Shown in pieces: positions 8,590 through 16,876 of a stretch of DNA of 64,000 nt (its first letter is position 1; every line of letters starts with the position of its first letter). Both the position numbers and the translations under genes were made by a program. Origin of the DNA: Cryobacterium glaciale (GTDB lineage: Bacteria > Actinomycetota > Actinomycetes > Actinomycetales > Microbacteriaceae); the NCBI RefSeq assembly GCF_004402535.1, contig NZ_SOEY01000028.1, positions 1-64,000 of the forward strand, in the 5' to 3' direction. The notes beneath the pieces are model-generated. The model was not told the DNA's origin, ran no database searches, and worked only from the letters and a program-made list of their open reading frames with translations.

Positions 8590-9447
8590 TCACGAGAACC
8601 ACCGGCGTTCCTCCGGCAGACGGCCGAGGGCGATCATGATGCGATACGCGATGACCGACAGCGCGAGGCCACTCGCGATCACGACGACACCGGCCGGTGA
8701 GTTGTACGCGATGGCCGCTTCGGGGCGTGAGGCGAGCAGAACGAGAATGATCCACGGCGCCGCAACGCCGAGTCGGGCCGCGTTCACCACCCAGGACTGG
8801 CGGGCTTCCACTTCGAGTCGCACGGCGGCATCCTGGCGCAGCCAGGCAGCGAGGCTGCGCAGCACGACGGTGAGGTCGCTGCCGCCGACTTCCCGCGCCA
8901 TGCGCAGGGTCTCCAGGATGCGATCGGCGATCGGGTCGGCGAGGGACCGCTTGAGTTCGTCGACGCAGTAGCTGAAGTTGCCGGTGGCCCGGTACTCGCG
9001 CTCGAACTGCGCGAACGCCGTGCGGGTCGCGGCCGGACCGGCCTGCGCGAGGCTGCTCACACTGTCGGGCAACGCCAGCCCGGAACGCAGCGCCGATACC
9101 AGGTGGTCGACGACATCGGGCCACACCGTGCGATTGGCCCGGCGCCGCGCCGCAGCCCGCCACGACACGATCAGCCACGGCAGCAGCAGCCCGGTCAGTC
9201 CGGCGACCGCGCTGAGCGCGAGAACCGCGAAGATCCCGTGCACGAGGGCAGCGGATGCCACCCCCACGATCGCCGACAGCGCCAGGAAGGCGGGCACCGG
9301 CACCGACCGCAGCCCGCCTTGAACCAGGCGCACCCGCATCCGTTCCCCCACTCCGGCCCGACGGGCTGCGGAATTCGCCGGCCAGAGGAACGGCGCGAGA
9401 ACCAGTACCAGCCCGCTCCCGAGCACGCACCCCAGCACGAGTGTCAC
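8590..9447 (-). CDS. tadB: Tad pilus inner-membrane platform protein TadB
   Basis: A 285-residue T2SSF-domain membrane protein. The start is GTG 9447, which overlaps the tadA stop (9444-9446) in a GTGA arrangement; the longer upstream frame is a shadow of tadA. After an N-terminal segment (LVLGCVLGSGLVLVLAPFLW) and a pair near PVPAFLALSAIVGVASAALV, the conserved cytoplasmic helices read VWPDVVDHLVSALRSGLALPDSVSSLA and ADRILETLRMAREVGGSDLTVVL. The C-terminus carries two further helices. TadB and TadC together form the membrane base of the Tad machine. Operon context makes the assignment firm. Confidence 0.9.
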   Translation of the reverse strand: MTLVLGCVLGSGLVLVLAPFLWPANSAARRAGVGERMRVRLVQGGLRSVPVPAFLALSAIVGVASAALVHGIFAVLALSAVAGLTGLLLPWLIVSWRAAARRRANRTVWPDVVDHLVSALRSGLALPDSVSSLAQAGPAATRTAFAQFEREYRATGNFSYCVDELKRSLADPIADRILETLRMAREVGGSDLTVVLRSLAAWLRQDAAVRLEVEARQSWVVNAARLGVAAPWIILVLLASRPEAAIAYNSPAGVVVIASGLALSVIAYRIMIALGRLPEERRWFS

Positions 9448-10676
9448 GCGGCGCCCTGCCGCAACACCGACGCCGGGTCGACGCCGGCCGCACGAAATTT
9501 CGCGAGTTTGGTGGGGTGTGAGCCGGTCGGTTCGAGGTGGCCGTGCGGGGAGAGGAACAGGGGGCTCGCCTCGATGGTCGAGCCAGCGAGCTGGCCGCTC
9601 GGTGCGATGATCTCGGTGACGCGCCTTCGGCCGTGCCGGTCGATCTCGCAGTGCACCACGATGTCGATACAGCCCGCCACTGTCGGCAGCACGAACGACG
9701 AGTCGATGTTGCGGCCGGCCAGCAACGGCAGCGTCGAGAGCTTCGCGAGCGCGTCCCTGGCACTGTTGGCGTGGATCGAGCACATGCCGGGCAGCCCACT
9801 GTTCAGGGCGATGAGCAGGTCGAGACTCTCCGCCTCGCGCACCTCGCCGACCACGAGCCGGTCGGGCCGCATCCGCAGGGACTCCTTGATCAGCCGGCGC
9901 AGGGTGATCTCCCCTGTGCCCTCGAGGCTCGGCTGACGGCACTGCATCGCGACGACGTCACGGGCCGACAGGTCCAGTTCGAAGGTCTCCTCCACCGTCA
10001 CGATGCGTTCGCCCGGCCGCGTCGACGAGAGCAAGGCGTTGAGCATCGTGGTCTTGCCGGTCTGGGTGGCGCCGGATACCAGGATGTTCTGGCCGCCGAG
10101 CACACAGATCCGTAGAAAGTCGGCGGCTTGTTGGGTGAGGGCGCCGAGCCCCACGAGCTGGTTCAGATCACGGATGCGCCGGGTGAACTTGCGAATATTC
10201 ACGGCCCAGTATTTGCGCGTTATGTCCGGGATCACCACGTGCAGACGGGAACCGTCAGGCAGCGAGGCGTCGACGAAGGGCGACGAGAGGTCGACCCGGC
10301 GACCGGAGGCCTGCAGCATCCGCTCGACCAGGTCACGAACGTCTTGTTCGCCGAGCAGCAGCGTGGTCAGTTCGGGTACCCCGTCGCGGGCCACGAACAC
10401 CCGAGCGGGGCCGTTGATCCAGATTTCTTCGATCTCGGGGTCGTCGAGAAACGGCTGCAGTACGCCGAATCCGGTGAGCGCTGCCACGACCTCGCGGGTG
10501 GCCTGATGCTCGTCGGCGATCATCGGCGCGCTCCCGCCGAGCGCCCGCTCACTGTACCGGCGCAGTTCGTCGCGCACGTACTGCTCCACCAACGCGTCGT
10601 TGGCCGCGAGGTCGACGCCCTCGCGGCGCACCCGCTGGCGCACCTGGTCTGTGATGATACGAACGGCTTCGGTCAT
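9444..10676 (-). CDS. tadA: Tad pilus assembly ATPase TadA (CpaF-type)
   Basis: A 410-residue secretion ATPase of the VirB11/CpaF type that powers Flp pilus assembly at the cytoplasmic face of the membrane. The N-terminal domain includes GFGVLQPFLDDPEIEEIWINGP, a strong CpaF marker. The Walker A loop reads SGATQTGKTTMLNALL, with Gln in place of the more usual Gly (GSGKT); the Asp-box region VTVEETFELDL, Walker B RPDRLVVGEVRE and the His box SIHANSARDAL follow. It is the first gene of the operon; its promoter must lie in 10677-10772, where I see no clear -35/-10 pair. No TadZ/CpaE, secretin or RcpA gene accompanies it, as is normal for actinobacteria without an outer membrane. Confidence 0.93.
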   Translation of the reverse strand: MTEAVRIITDQVRQRVRREGVDLAANDALVEQYVRDELRRYSERALGGSAPMIADEHQATREVVAALTGFGVLQPFLDDPEIEEIWINGPARVFVARDGVPELTTLLLGEQDVRDLVERMLQASGRRVDLSSPFVDASLPDGSRLHVVIPDITRKYWAVNIRKFTRRIRDLNQLVGLGALTQQAADFLRICVLGGQNILVSGATQTGKTTMLNALLSSTRPGERIVTVEETFELDLSARDVVAMQCRQPSLEGTGEITLRRLIKESLRMRPDRLVVGEVREAESLDLLIALNSGLPGMCSIHANSARDALAKLSTLPLLAGRNIDSSFVLPTVAGCIDIVVHCEIDRHGRRRVTEIIAPSGQLAGSTIEASPLFLSPHGHLEPTGSHPTKLAKFRAAGVDPASVLRQGAA

Positions 10677-10772
10677 CCCCGCATGATGGCCTCTTTTGCC
10701 GATCTCCGCGCGATCTACTCACAGGGCTTGCTTTTTAGGCCCCTGAACAGCAAAAATTCCGTACAACAAAAG

Positions 10773-10806
10773 GATCGCAACGGATGCCGGGGCATCCGTT
10801 GCGATC
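10773..10806 (-). terminator. Rho-independent terminator of the hydroxybutyrate dehydrogenase gene
   Basis: A perfect 16-bp inverted repeat (arm GATCGCAACGGATGCC, 10773-10788, with 10791-10806) and a 2-nt spacer, which would open to a tetraloop. On the minus strand it is followed by CCTTTTGTTGT. It lies 17 bp past the stop of the dehydrogenase. Each arm contains the CGGATGCC motif that recurs through the window. Confidence 0.8.
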
Positions 10807-10823
10807 ACCAGCAGTCTCTCCTG

Positions 10824-11627
10824 CTAGCGGGCCGACCAGCCGCCGTCCATCGTGTAGCTCGACCCGGTGACCATCGCCGCGTCGTCGGAGGCGAGCCAGG
10901 CCACGAGCGAACCGACCTCTTCCGGTTCCACCAGTCGCTTGATCGCACTCTCGGTGAGCATGATCTTGCTGAGCACCTCTGCCTCCGGGATGCCGTGCAC
11001 GAGTGCCTGGTCGGTGATCTGCTTCTCGACCAGAGGCGTACGCACATAGCCGGGGGCGACACAGTTGCTGGTGACCCCGTGCGCGCCACCTTCGAGGGCC
11101 GTCACCTTGGACAGGCCTTCCAGCCCGTGCTTGGCCGATACATAGGCACTCTTGAACGGCGAGGCGCGAATGCCGTGCACCGACGACACGTTGATGATGC
11201 GCCCGAACTTCGCCGCGTACATCTGCGGCAGCGCGGCCCGAATCAGCAGGAACGGCGCCTCGAGCATGAGGGTGAGGATGTTATGAAAATCGGCCGGCTT
11301 GAAATCCTGGATCGGGTTTATTCGCTGGATCCCGGCATTGTTGACCAGAATATCGACGCCGCTCATCGCGGTGGCGAGTGCGTCGTCGGTCAGGGCGTCG
11401 GTATCCATCAGGTTGACGGTCCAGATTGACCCGCCAACCTCCTCGGCCAGGGCGGTAGCGCCCGCCGTGTCGATGTCGGCGACGACGACGTGCGCGCCGC
11501 GGGCGGCGAGGGCCCGAACGACGGCGGCGCCGATGCCGCTCGCACCGCCGGTGACGAGGGCGCGACGCCCGGCGAGGGGTTGTCCTTCGGTGCGGCTGTT
11601 CGAGGCGGCAGTGGTGAGATCAGTCAT
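10824..11627 (-). CDS. 3-hydroxybutyrate dehydrogenase (SDR family)
   Basis: A 267-residue short-chain dehydrogenase that interconverts 3-hydroxybutyrate and acetoacetate with NAD. Seen: nucleotide-binding TGGASGIG near residue 27, NNAG, the catalytic Ser in NVSSVHG and Tyr/Lys in SAYVSAKHG. The blocks IRASPFKSAYVSAKHG and VAPGYVRTPLVEKQI closely resemble bacterial 3-hydroxybutyrate dehydrogenases rather than FabG. It follows the MHS transporter gene on the same strand with a strong hairpin between them, so the two may form one transcription unit for uptake and oxidation of 3-hydroxybutyrate or a related hydroxy acid, controlled by the LysR gene beyond. Enzyme family is certain; substrate is likely. 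Confidence 0.88.
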   Translation of the reverse strand: MTDLTTAASNSRTEGQPLAGRRALVTGGASGIGAAVVRALAARGAHVVVADIDTAGATALAEEVGGSIWTVNLMDTDALTDDALATAMSGVDILVNNAGIQRINPIQDFKPADFHNILTLMLEAPFLLIRAALPQMYAAKFGRIINVSSVHGIRASPFKSAYVSAKHGLEGLSKVTALEGGAHGVTSNCVAPGYVRTPLVEKQITDQALVHGIPEAEVLSKIMLTESAIKRLVEPEEVGSLVAWLASDDAAMVTGSSYTMDGGWSAR

Positions 11628-11666
11628 GGTGTTCCTTTGGTTGCGCGATCGCTGCGGGGCAGGTCG

Positions 11667-11703
11667 GCGAGAGGCGGGGTGCCATCGCCACCCCGCCTCT
11701 CGC
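11667..11703 (-). other. Intercistronic hairpin between MHS transporter and dehydrogenase
   Basis: A perfect 15-bp stem (11667-11681 with 11689-11703, arm GCGAGAGGCGGGGTG) closed by 7 nt. No U-tract follows on the minus strand, so it is more likely a partial terminator or mRNA-stabilising hairpin than a full terminator. It would set a transporter:enzyme ratio within one transcript. Confidence 0.5.
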
Positions 11704-11739
11704 GACCCGCGTTACTGAAGCCGAGCTACTGAAACCGGG

Positions 11740-13146
11740 TCAGTTGCCGGTCCCCACGGGCTCCAACCCGTGCTTGCGGGCATCCACGGCGTCGACCTCG
11801 CGCAGCGACACTCCCTTGGTCTCCTTGAGGGTGACCACGGCGACCACGGTGATGGCGCAGGCGATCATGATGTAGATCGCGACGGGAACCCAGGTGTTGT
11901 ACTGCTGCAGCAGTGCGGCGGCGATGATCGGGGCCATCGACCCGGCCAGAATCGACGTGACCTGGTAGCCGAGCGATACACCCGAGTAGCGCATGCGGGT
12001 CGGGAACATCTCAGCCATGATCGCGGGCTGACCGGCGTACATCAGGGCGTGGAAGCAGAGCCCGACCGTGACGGCGAGAATGATGAGCACCGGGTTCAGC
12101 GTGTCGAACAGGGGGAAGGCGAAGAACGCCCAACTGGCACCGAGCACGGCTCCGGCGAGGTAAACCGGCTTGCGGCCGAGACGGTCGGAGAGCCGGCCGA
12201 CCTGCGGGATCACGATGAAGTGCACGACGTGGGCGATGAGCAGGGCGATCAGGAGCTGGCCGGTGTCGTACTCGTGCACCGTCTTGAGGTAGACGATCGA
12301 GAAGCTCACGATGATGTAGTACAGAATGTTTTCGGCGAACCGCAGGCCCATGGCTCCGAGGATTCCCTTGGGGTACTTCTTCACGACCTCGAGCACGCCG
12401 TAGTTGACGGCCTTCTCGGCCTCAACCTGCGCGCGGGCCTCGAGGAAGATCGGGGCTTCACTGACGTGCGTGCGGATGTAGTAGCCGATTACGACGATGA
12501 CCGCGGAGAGCCAGAACGCCACGCGCCAGCCCCAGCTGAGGAACTGATCGGGGGGCAGGATCCAGGTCATGGTGAGCAGCACGAGAGTGGCGAGCAGGTT
12601 TCCCACCGGAACGGCGGCCTGTGGCCAGCTCGACCAGAAACCACGGGAGGCGTTCGGGCTGTGTTCGGCGACGAGCAGAACGGCGCCGCCCCATTCGCCA
12701 CCGACAGCGAAGCCCTGAATGAAGCGGAGGGCCACGAGCAGTGCAGGCGCCCAGTAGCCGATGGTGTCGAAGCCGGGGAGGCAGCCCATGAGGAAGGTGG
12801 CGACACCGACCATGATGATCGTCACCTGCAGGGTGTGCTTGCGACCGAGCTTGTCACCGATCTGGCCGAACACGATGCCACCGAGCGGGCGGGCGATGAA
12901 ACCCACCGCGTAGGTGAGGAAGGCGGCGATGATGCCGTCGAGCTCGCTGCCGGCATTCGGAAAGAAGACGGTGCCGAAGACCAGGCTTGCGGCGGTGGCG
13001 TAGAGGAAGAACTCGTACCACTCCACGACGGTTCCGACCATGGAGGCGGCCACGATTTTCTTGAGGCCGGATTTTTCGGTTTCGCTACCGATGCTGCGAG
13101 TGGCCTTACCGGAGTCGGCAGCCCCCACGCGTTGATTGACACTCAT
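11740..13146 (-). CDS. MFS transporter, metabolite:H+ symporter (MHS) family
   Basis: A 468-residue, 12-segment permease of the MHS family (relatives: ProP, ShiA, KgtP), which imports organic acids or osmolytes with protons. Family blocks are VGTVVEWYEFFLYATAASLVFGTVFFP, GFIARPLGGIVFGQIGDKLGRK, and RFIQGFAVGGEWGGAVLL. The start is ATG 13146, supported by AAAGGAG eight bases upstream; the longer upstream frame is spurious. With the adjacent hydroxybutyrate dehydrogenase and divergent LysR regulator, a 3-hydroxybutyrate or similar short-chain acid is the likely substrate, but this is inference. The LysR gene begins 160 bp away in the opposite direction. Confidence 0.9.
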   Translation of the reverse strand: MSVNQRVGAADSGKATRSIGSETEKSGLKKIVAASMVGTVVEWYEFFLYATAASLVFGTVFFPNAGSELDGIIAAFLTYAVGFIARPLGGIVFGQIGDKLGRKHTLQVTIIMVGVATFLMGCLPGFDTIGYWAPALLVALRFIQGFAVGGEWGGAVLLVAEHSPNASRGFWSSWPQAAVPVGNLLATLVLLTMTWILPPDQFLSWGWRVAFWLSAVIVVIGYYIRTHVSEAPIFLEARAQVEAEKAVNYGVLEVVKKYPKGILGAMGLRFAENILYYIIVSFSIVYLKTVHEYDTGQLLIALLIAHVVHFIVIPQVGRLSDRLGRKPVYLAGAVLGASWAFFAFPLFDTLNPVLIILAVTVGLCFHALMYAGQPAIMAEMFPTRMRYSGVSLGYQVTSILAGSMAPIIAAALLQQYNTWVPVAIYIMIACAITVVAVVTLKETKGVSLREVDAVDARKHGLEPVGTGN

Positions 13147-13306
13147 TGTCTGTCTCCTTTGTGTCGGCGATGACACGTACTTGGCCTGAGAGGTGTGCGG
13201 GAAAAAATCGGTCGTCTTAACAGAAGCACGACTTGACTGAGTATTCACGCAGGACGGGCGGGCAACAAGAGCCAAAAAGACAGAGCCCGTGTGCATAATT
13301 GCAGAT

Positions 13307-14233
13307 ATGACCTTTCCGCCGGCTGGCACCGCCCCCACTCCCGATGATCTGCTCATCTTTTTGGCCGTCGCCCGCACCGGCCGGTTCACGACCGCGGCGG
13401 AGAGCCTGGGGCTCAACCACACCACCGTGTCCCGGCGCATCGCCGCCCTCGAAAAGGCCCTCGACGGTCGCCTGCTGGCCCGCGCCGTAGGCGGCTGGGA
13501 GCTGACCGAGCTCGGGCATCGCGCCCGGACCGCGGCGGAGGGGGTGGAATCTGCCGTCACCCTGCTGCGCGGTTCCGAGGCTGACGCCCAGCAGCTGTCC
13601 GGCGTCGTGCGCATGTCGGCGACGGACGGCTTCAGCGCCTACATCGCTGCGCCGGCCGTGGCCGCCCTGCAGCGACGGCATCCGCTGTTGCGGGTCGAAA
13701 TCGTCACCGTCACCCGGCGCGCCCTGCAACACCGTTCGGGACTCGACATCGAAATCGTCGTGGGTGAACCGCAGGTGCACCGGGCGGAGTCGATTCTGCT
13801 CGGCTACTATAACCTCGGCATGTACGCCTCCCGCCAGTACCTGCAGTCCCACGGTACGCCGACCACGATTGGCGAGCTGACCGAGCATCCGCTCGTCTAT
13901 TTCGTGGATTCCATGCTGCAGGTCGACGACCTCGACGCTCCGCGGCGATTGGTGCCGCAGATGCGCGAGTCGCTCAGTTCCACCAACGTGTTTGTGCACG
14001 TGGAAGGCACCCGGGCGGGCGCCGGAATCGGTTTTCTGCCCTGTTTCATGGCCGACCAACACGCGGATCTGGTGCGTCTGCTGCCGAAGGAGTTTCAGGA
14101 GCGGCTGCCGTACTGGATGGTCGTGCGCAGCGAGTCCTTGCGACTGCCGGCGGTGGCAGCGCTCGTGGGGGCGATCCGCGCCCAGATGGAATCGTTCACG
14201 GCGGCGCTTCTCGGCCGCGACCCTGCCATCTAG
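13307..14233 (+). CDS. LysR-family transcriptional regulator
   Basis: A 308-residue LysR regulator. The N-terminal winged helix-turn-helix (LLIFLAVARTGRFTTAAESLGLNHTTVSRRIAALEKAL, residues about 14-50) is followed by a substrate-binding domain ending with AALVGAIRAQM. It is divergent from the MHS transporter, the standard arrangement for a LysR protein that controls its neighbour. ATG 13307 is taken as the start; an in-frame GTG at 13289 is possible. No Shine-Dalgarno sequence precedes ATG 13307, but a CATAAT hexamer at 13294-13299 sits where a -10 box would place transcription start at the ATG, so a leaderless mRNA is plausible. TGCATAATTGCA (13292-13303) overlapping it could be part of a LysR site. 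Confidence 0.9.
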   Translation: MTFPPAGTAPTPDDLLIFLAVARTGRFTTAAESLGLNHTTVSRRIAALEKALDGRLLARAVGGWELTELGHRARTAAEGVESAVTLLRGSEADAQQLSGVVRMSATDGFSAYIAAPAVAALQRRHPLLRVEIVTVTRRALQHRSGLDIEIVVGEPQVHRAESILLGYYNLGMYASRQYLQSHGTPTTIGELTEHPLVYFVDSMLQVDDLDAPRRLVPQMRESLSSTNVFVHVEGTRAGAGIGFLPCFMADQHADLVRLLPKEFQERLPYWMVVRSESLRLPAVAALVGAIRAQMESFTAALLGRDPAI

Positions 14234-14248
14234 ACTGGGTACACACCG

Positions 14249-14330
14249 GCGGGAGTGGTGGAATTGGCAGACACGCAGGATTTAGGTTCCTGTGCTTTCG
14301 AGCGTGGGGGTTCAAGTCCCCTCTCCCGCA
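14249..14330 (+). tRNA. tRNA-Leu, anticodon TAG (reads CUA)
   Basis: An 82-nt class II tRNA. The acceptor stem pairs GCGGGAG (14249-14255) with CTCCCGC (14323-14329), discriminator A. The anticodon stem CAGGA/TCCTG encloses the loop TTTAGGT, giving anticodon TAG. A long variable arm (TGCTTTCGAGCG region) and a T-arm GGGGGTTCAAGTCCCCT follow, as expected for tRNA-Leu. The 3' CCA is not encoded: the next bases are CA. The following coding sequence begins at 14332, one base after the mature 3' end. Confidence 0.96.
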
Positions 14331-14331
14331 C

Positions 14332-15030
14332 ATGGTCCAGATTTCAGCACTAGACAGCACGTTGAACGACGTTCTCTCGCACACGGGCGCCGTTCTGTTC
14401 TACCTGCTCATTTGGGGCCTGGTCTTCGCCGGAACGGCACTCTTTTTGGGCGTATTCATTCCCTTCATCACCGGCGACTCGCTCCTGTTCGGTTCCGGCC
14501 TGGTAGCCGCCTCCACCGGCAACATCAACATCGTGATCCTGGTGATCGGCACCGGCATCGCGGCGTTCCTCGGCGACCAGGTCGGATTTCTGCTCGGCCG
14601 TCACTACGGACGCGGCTATCTGGAACGGCACGGCGGCCGACGCACCCAGGCCGCCATCATCAAAACCGAGTCGTTCTATCGCAAATTCGGCTGGTGGTCG
14701 GTGGTCATCGCCCGGTTCATGCCGTGGGCCCGGGTGTTCGTTCCCGTCGTCGCCGGGGTCGGCCGCATGAACTACTACAAATTTCTCTCGAGCAACCTGC
14801 TCGGCGCGCTGTCCTGGGGTGTCGGCCTCACCCTCACCGGCTACTACGCGGCAACGATCCCGGGCGTCAAGAGTGCGGCCTACATCATCGCGGGGGTACT
14901 CATCACGGCCTCGATCGTGGTCGGATTTCGCACCTGGCGCATCGACCGCGCTCAACGCAGAACGGATGCCGCCGCCGGCGACCACGAACGCCTCCCCCAT
15001 CCCCTGACTACCCCGACTCCGGGGGCGTGA
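14332..15030 (+). CDS. DedA family membrane protein
   Basis: A 232-residue DedA/SNARE-associated protein (VTT fold), implicated in other bacteria in flipping undecaprenyl phosphate and phospholipids and in envelope homeostasis. Core motifs are GVFIPFITGDSLLFGSGLVAAS, FLGDQVGFLLGRHYGRGYLERHGG, the arginine-rich VVIARFMPWARVFVPVVAGVGRMNYYKF and LSWGVGLTLTGYYAA. The only start that leaves room before the first helix is ATG 14332, immediately after the tRNA-Leu 3' end and with no separate ribosome-binding site, so its mRNA may arise by tRNA processing from a shared transcript. A second DedA gene follows 96 bp downstream. Family call is firm. Confidence 0.92.
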   Translation: MVQISALDSTLNDVLSHTGAVLFYLLIWGLVFAGTALFLGVFIPFITGDSLLFGSGLVAASTGNINIVILVIGTGIAAFLGDQVGFLLGRHYGRGYLERHGGRRTQAAIIKTESFYRKFGWWSVVIARFMPWARVFVPVVAGVGRMNYYKFLSSNLLGALSWGVGLTLTGYYAATIPGVKSAAYIIAGVLITASIVVGFRTWRIDRAQRRTDAAAGDHERLPHPLTTPTPGA

Positions 15031-15126
15031 CGACCGGCACTTTCTCACGATTAGGCGATACCCTGTGTCTCGGCACCCGCCGTCGCAACCCGATCGTCTG
15101 CCCGCACGCCAACAGGAGTTGTCCAC

Positions 15127-15864
15127 GTGATTCACACCGCCTTGATTCCCTGGCTCGACCCGACCCAGATCATTGAATCGGCCGGCCCGTGGGCCCTGCT
15201 CGTGGTCTGCGCGATCGTCTTCGCCGAGACCGGCCTGCTCGTGGGGTTTCTTCTGCCCGGCGACACCCTCCTGATCATCACCGGTCTGCTCGCCTTCCCC
15301 GCCGCCGGCGTTATCCAGATCGATATCTGGTGGGTCGCCCTGGCGATTGGCTTTGCCGCATTCCTGGGCGGTGAAGTCGGCTATCTCATCGGGCATAAAT
15401 TCGGTCCACGCGTCTTCGAGCGCAAGGAATCCGGCCTGTTCAGCATCCAGAACGTCGACCGTACCAACGCGTTCTTCGTGCGCTTCGGCGGTGTCGCTGT
15501 CATCGTGGCCCGGTTCGTGCCGATCGTGCGCACCTTTGCACCGGTGGCCGCTGGCGTCGGCCACATGGACTACCGCAAGTACACCCTGTACAACCTGATC
15601 GGCGCCCTGATCTGGGGTGCCGGCCTCACTTTTGCCGGATACTTTCTCGGGTATATCCCGCCGGTAGCCGATTTCGTCACGACGTACATCGACCTGATCC
15701 TGATTGGTGCGGTCGTCGTCACCCTCATTCCCACGGTGTACCACTATGTGCAGTCGGCCGTGAGATCTCGCCGACTGCGCGAACTTCCCGCCACCGCGAC
15801 GGGCAGCCACCTGCTCGACCCGGAGACGTTCAGGACCAACCATGACGGGCGTCACGAGGTCTGA
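15127..15864 (+). CDS. DedA family membrane protein (second copy)
   Basis: A 245-residue DedA protein, clearly homologous to its neighbour: [68 protein letters not shown] and [15 protein letters not shown]-type blocks appear in the same order. GTG 15127 is the start, preceded by AGGAGT. The C-terminus has a basic tail after the last helix. The pair looks like an old tandem duplication with considerable divergence. DedA proteins often need acidic and arginine residues in the membrane for proton coupling, and these are present (FAETG, [8 protein letters not shown]). The gene converges with the CDF transporter 22 bp downstream. Confidence 0.92.
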   Translation: [245 protein letters not shown]

Positions 15865-15885
15865 GCAGGTCAGCCTCTGAAATAG

Positions 15886-16794
15886 TCAGCGGTGCTGGTG
15901 GTCTTCGTGTTCCGCGTGCTCGGCGGGTTCCAGCTGAAAAGTGGAATGCGCGACGTCGAAGTGCACGGCGAGGCACCCGGACAGCTCGTCAAGGAGGGCG
16001 TCGGTGCCGGCAGCGAGCACGGCCGGCTCGACGACGATGTGCGCGGTGAACACGTGGGCACCGCTCGTCATGGCCCACACGTGCACGTCGTGTACGGCGA
16101 CAACGCCGGCGGTACCCAGCAGGTGACGCCGAATCTCACCGACGTCGGTGTCGGCCGGGGTCGCCTGGCTGAACACCCGCAGGACGTCCCGCAGCAGAAA
16201 GTAGGCGCGCGGCACGATCATTCCGGCGATCACGAGCGAGGCGACGGCATCCGCTTGGGCGAAGCCGGTGGTCAGAATGATGATGGCGGCGACGATGACG
16301 GCGACCGATCCCAGCGCGTCGCCGAGCACCTCGAGGTACGCGCCGCGCATGTTGATCGACCCGGCAGCGGCGGGGCGGAGCAACACCATCGCGGCCAGGT
16401 TGGCGGCCAGCCCGATGACGGCGACGACGAGCATCGGGGTGCCGAGCACCTCGGTGTCACTCGGACTGATCAGTCGAAGGATCGCTGCGACCGAGACCAC
16501 ACCGGCCACGACAAGGAGGATCACCCCGTTGATGAGGGCACCGAACACCTCGGCGCGTTGAAAGCCGAAGGTGGCCCGGTCCGTGGCCGGCCGAGCCGCC
16601 ACCATCGTCGCGGTCAACGCGACGATCAGCCCCAACAGATCGGACAGCATGTGCCCGGCATCGGCAAGCAGGGCGAGCGATCCGGTCAGCCAGGCGCCGA
16701 TCACCTCGAGCAGCAGCACCGCTGCCACGATGCCAATGGCGATCGACAAACGCCTCCGGTTCGATCCGGTGCCGTGCGCGTGATCGTGGCCCAT
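15886..16794 (-). CDS. Cation diffusion facilitator, CzcD/ZitB-like
   Basis: A 302-residue metal exporter with six membrane segments, expected to exchange cytoplasmic Zn2+ or another divalent metal for protons. Both ends are His-rich (MGHDHAHG at the start, HAEHEDHQHR at the end), typical of zinc-type CDFs. The first site in helix 2 reads LADAGHMLSD, as in ZitB. In helix 5 the usual HxxxD reads EVLGD, so a Glu replaces the conserved His; this may alter metal choice. The C-terminal cytoplasmic domain (VAVHDVHVWAMTSGAHVFTAHIVV) is complete. No metalloregulator gene is adjacent. Family is sure; metal specificity is not. Confidence 0.92.
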   Translation of the reverse strand: MGHDHAHGTGSNRRRLSIAIGIVAAVLLLEVIGAWLTGSLALLADAGHMLSDLLGLIVALTATMVAARPATDRATFGFQRAEVFGALINGVILLVVAGVVSVAAILRLISPSDTEVLGTPMLVVAVIGLAANLAAMVLLRPAAAGSINMRGAYLEVLGDALGSVAVIVAAIIILTTGFAQADAVASLVIAGMIVPRAYFLLRDVLRVFSQATPADTDVGEIRRHLLGTAGVVAVHDVHVWAMTSGAHVFTAHIVVEPAVLAAGTDALLDELSGCLAVHFDVAHSTFQLEPAEHAEHEDHQHR

Positions 16795-16876
16795 GGCTCA
16801 AGATTAGGGCTGTGCCGGGCCGCTCGCCAGCCGCGCGGCTAGTTGGGAATGAGTGCCGTTCTCAGCATTTCCGTGG

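Noticed and set aside
11770..13173. 467-codon plus-strand frame opposite the MHS transporter
   Set aside because: The composition (Asp/His/Gly/Glu-rich) is that expected from reading a membrane-protein gene backwards.
14350..15855. 501-codon minus-strand frame across both DedA genes
   Set aside because: It spans two real genes and their gap; composition is typical of an antisense shadow.
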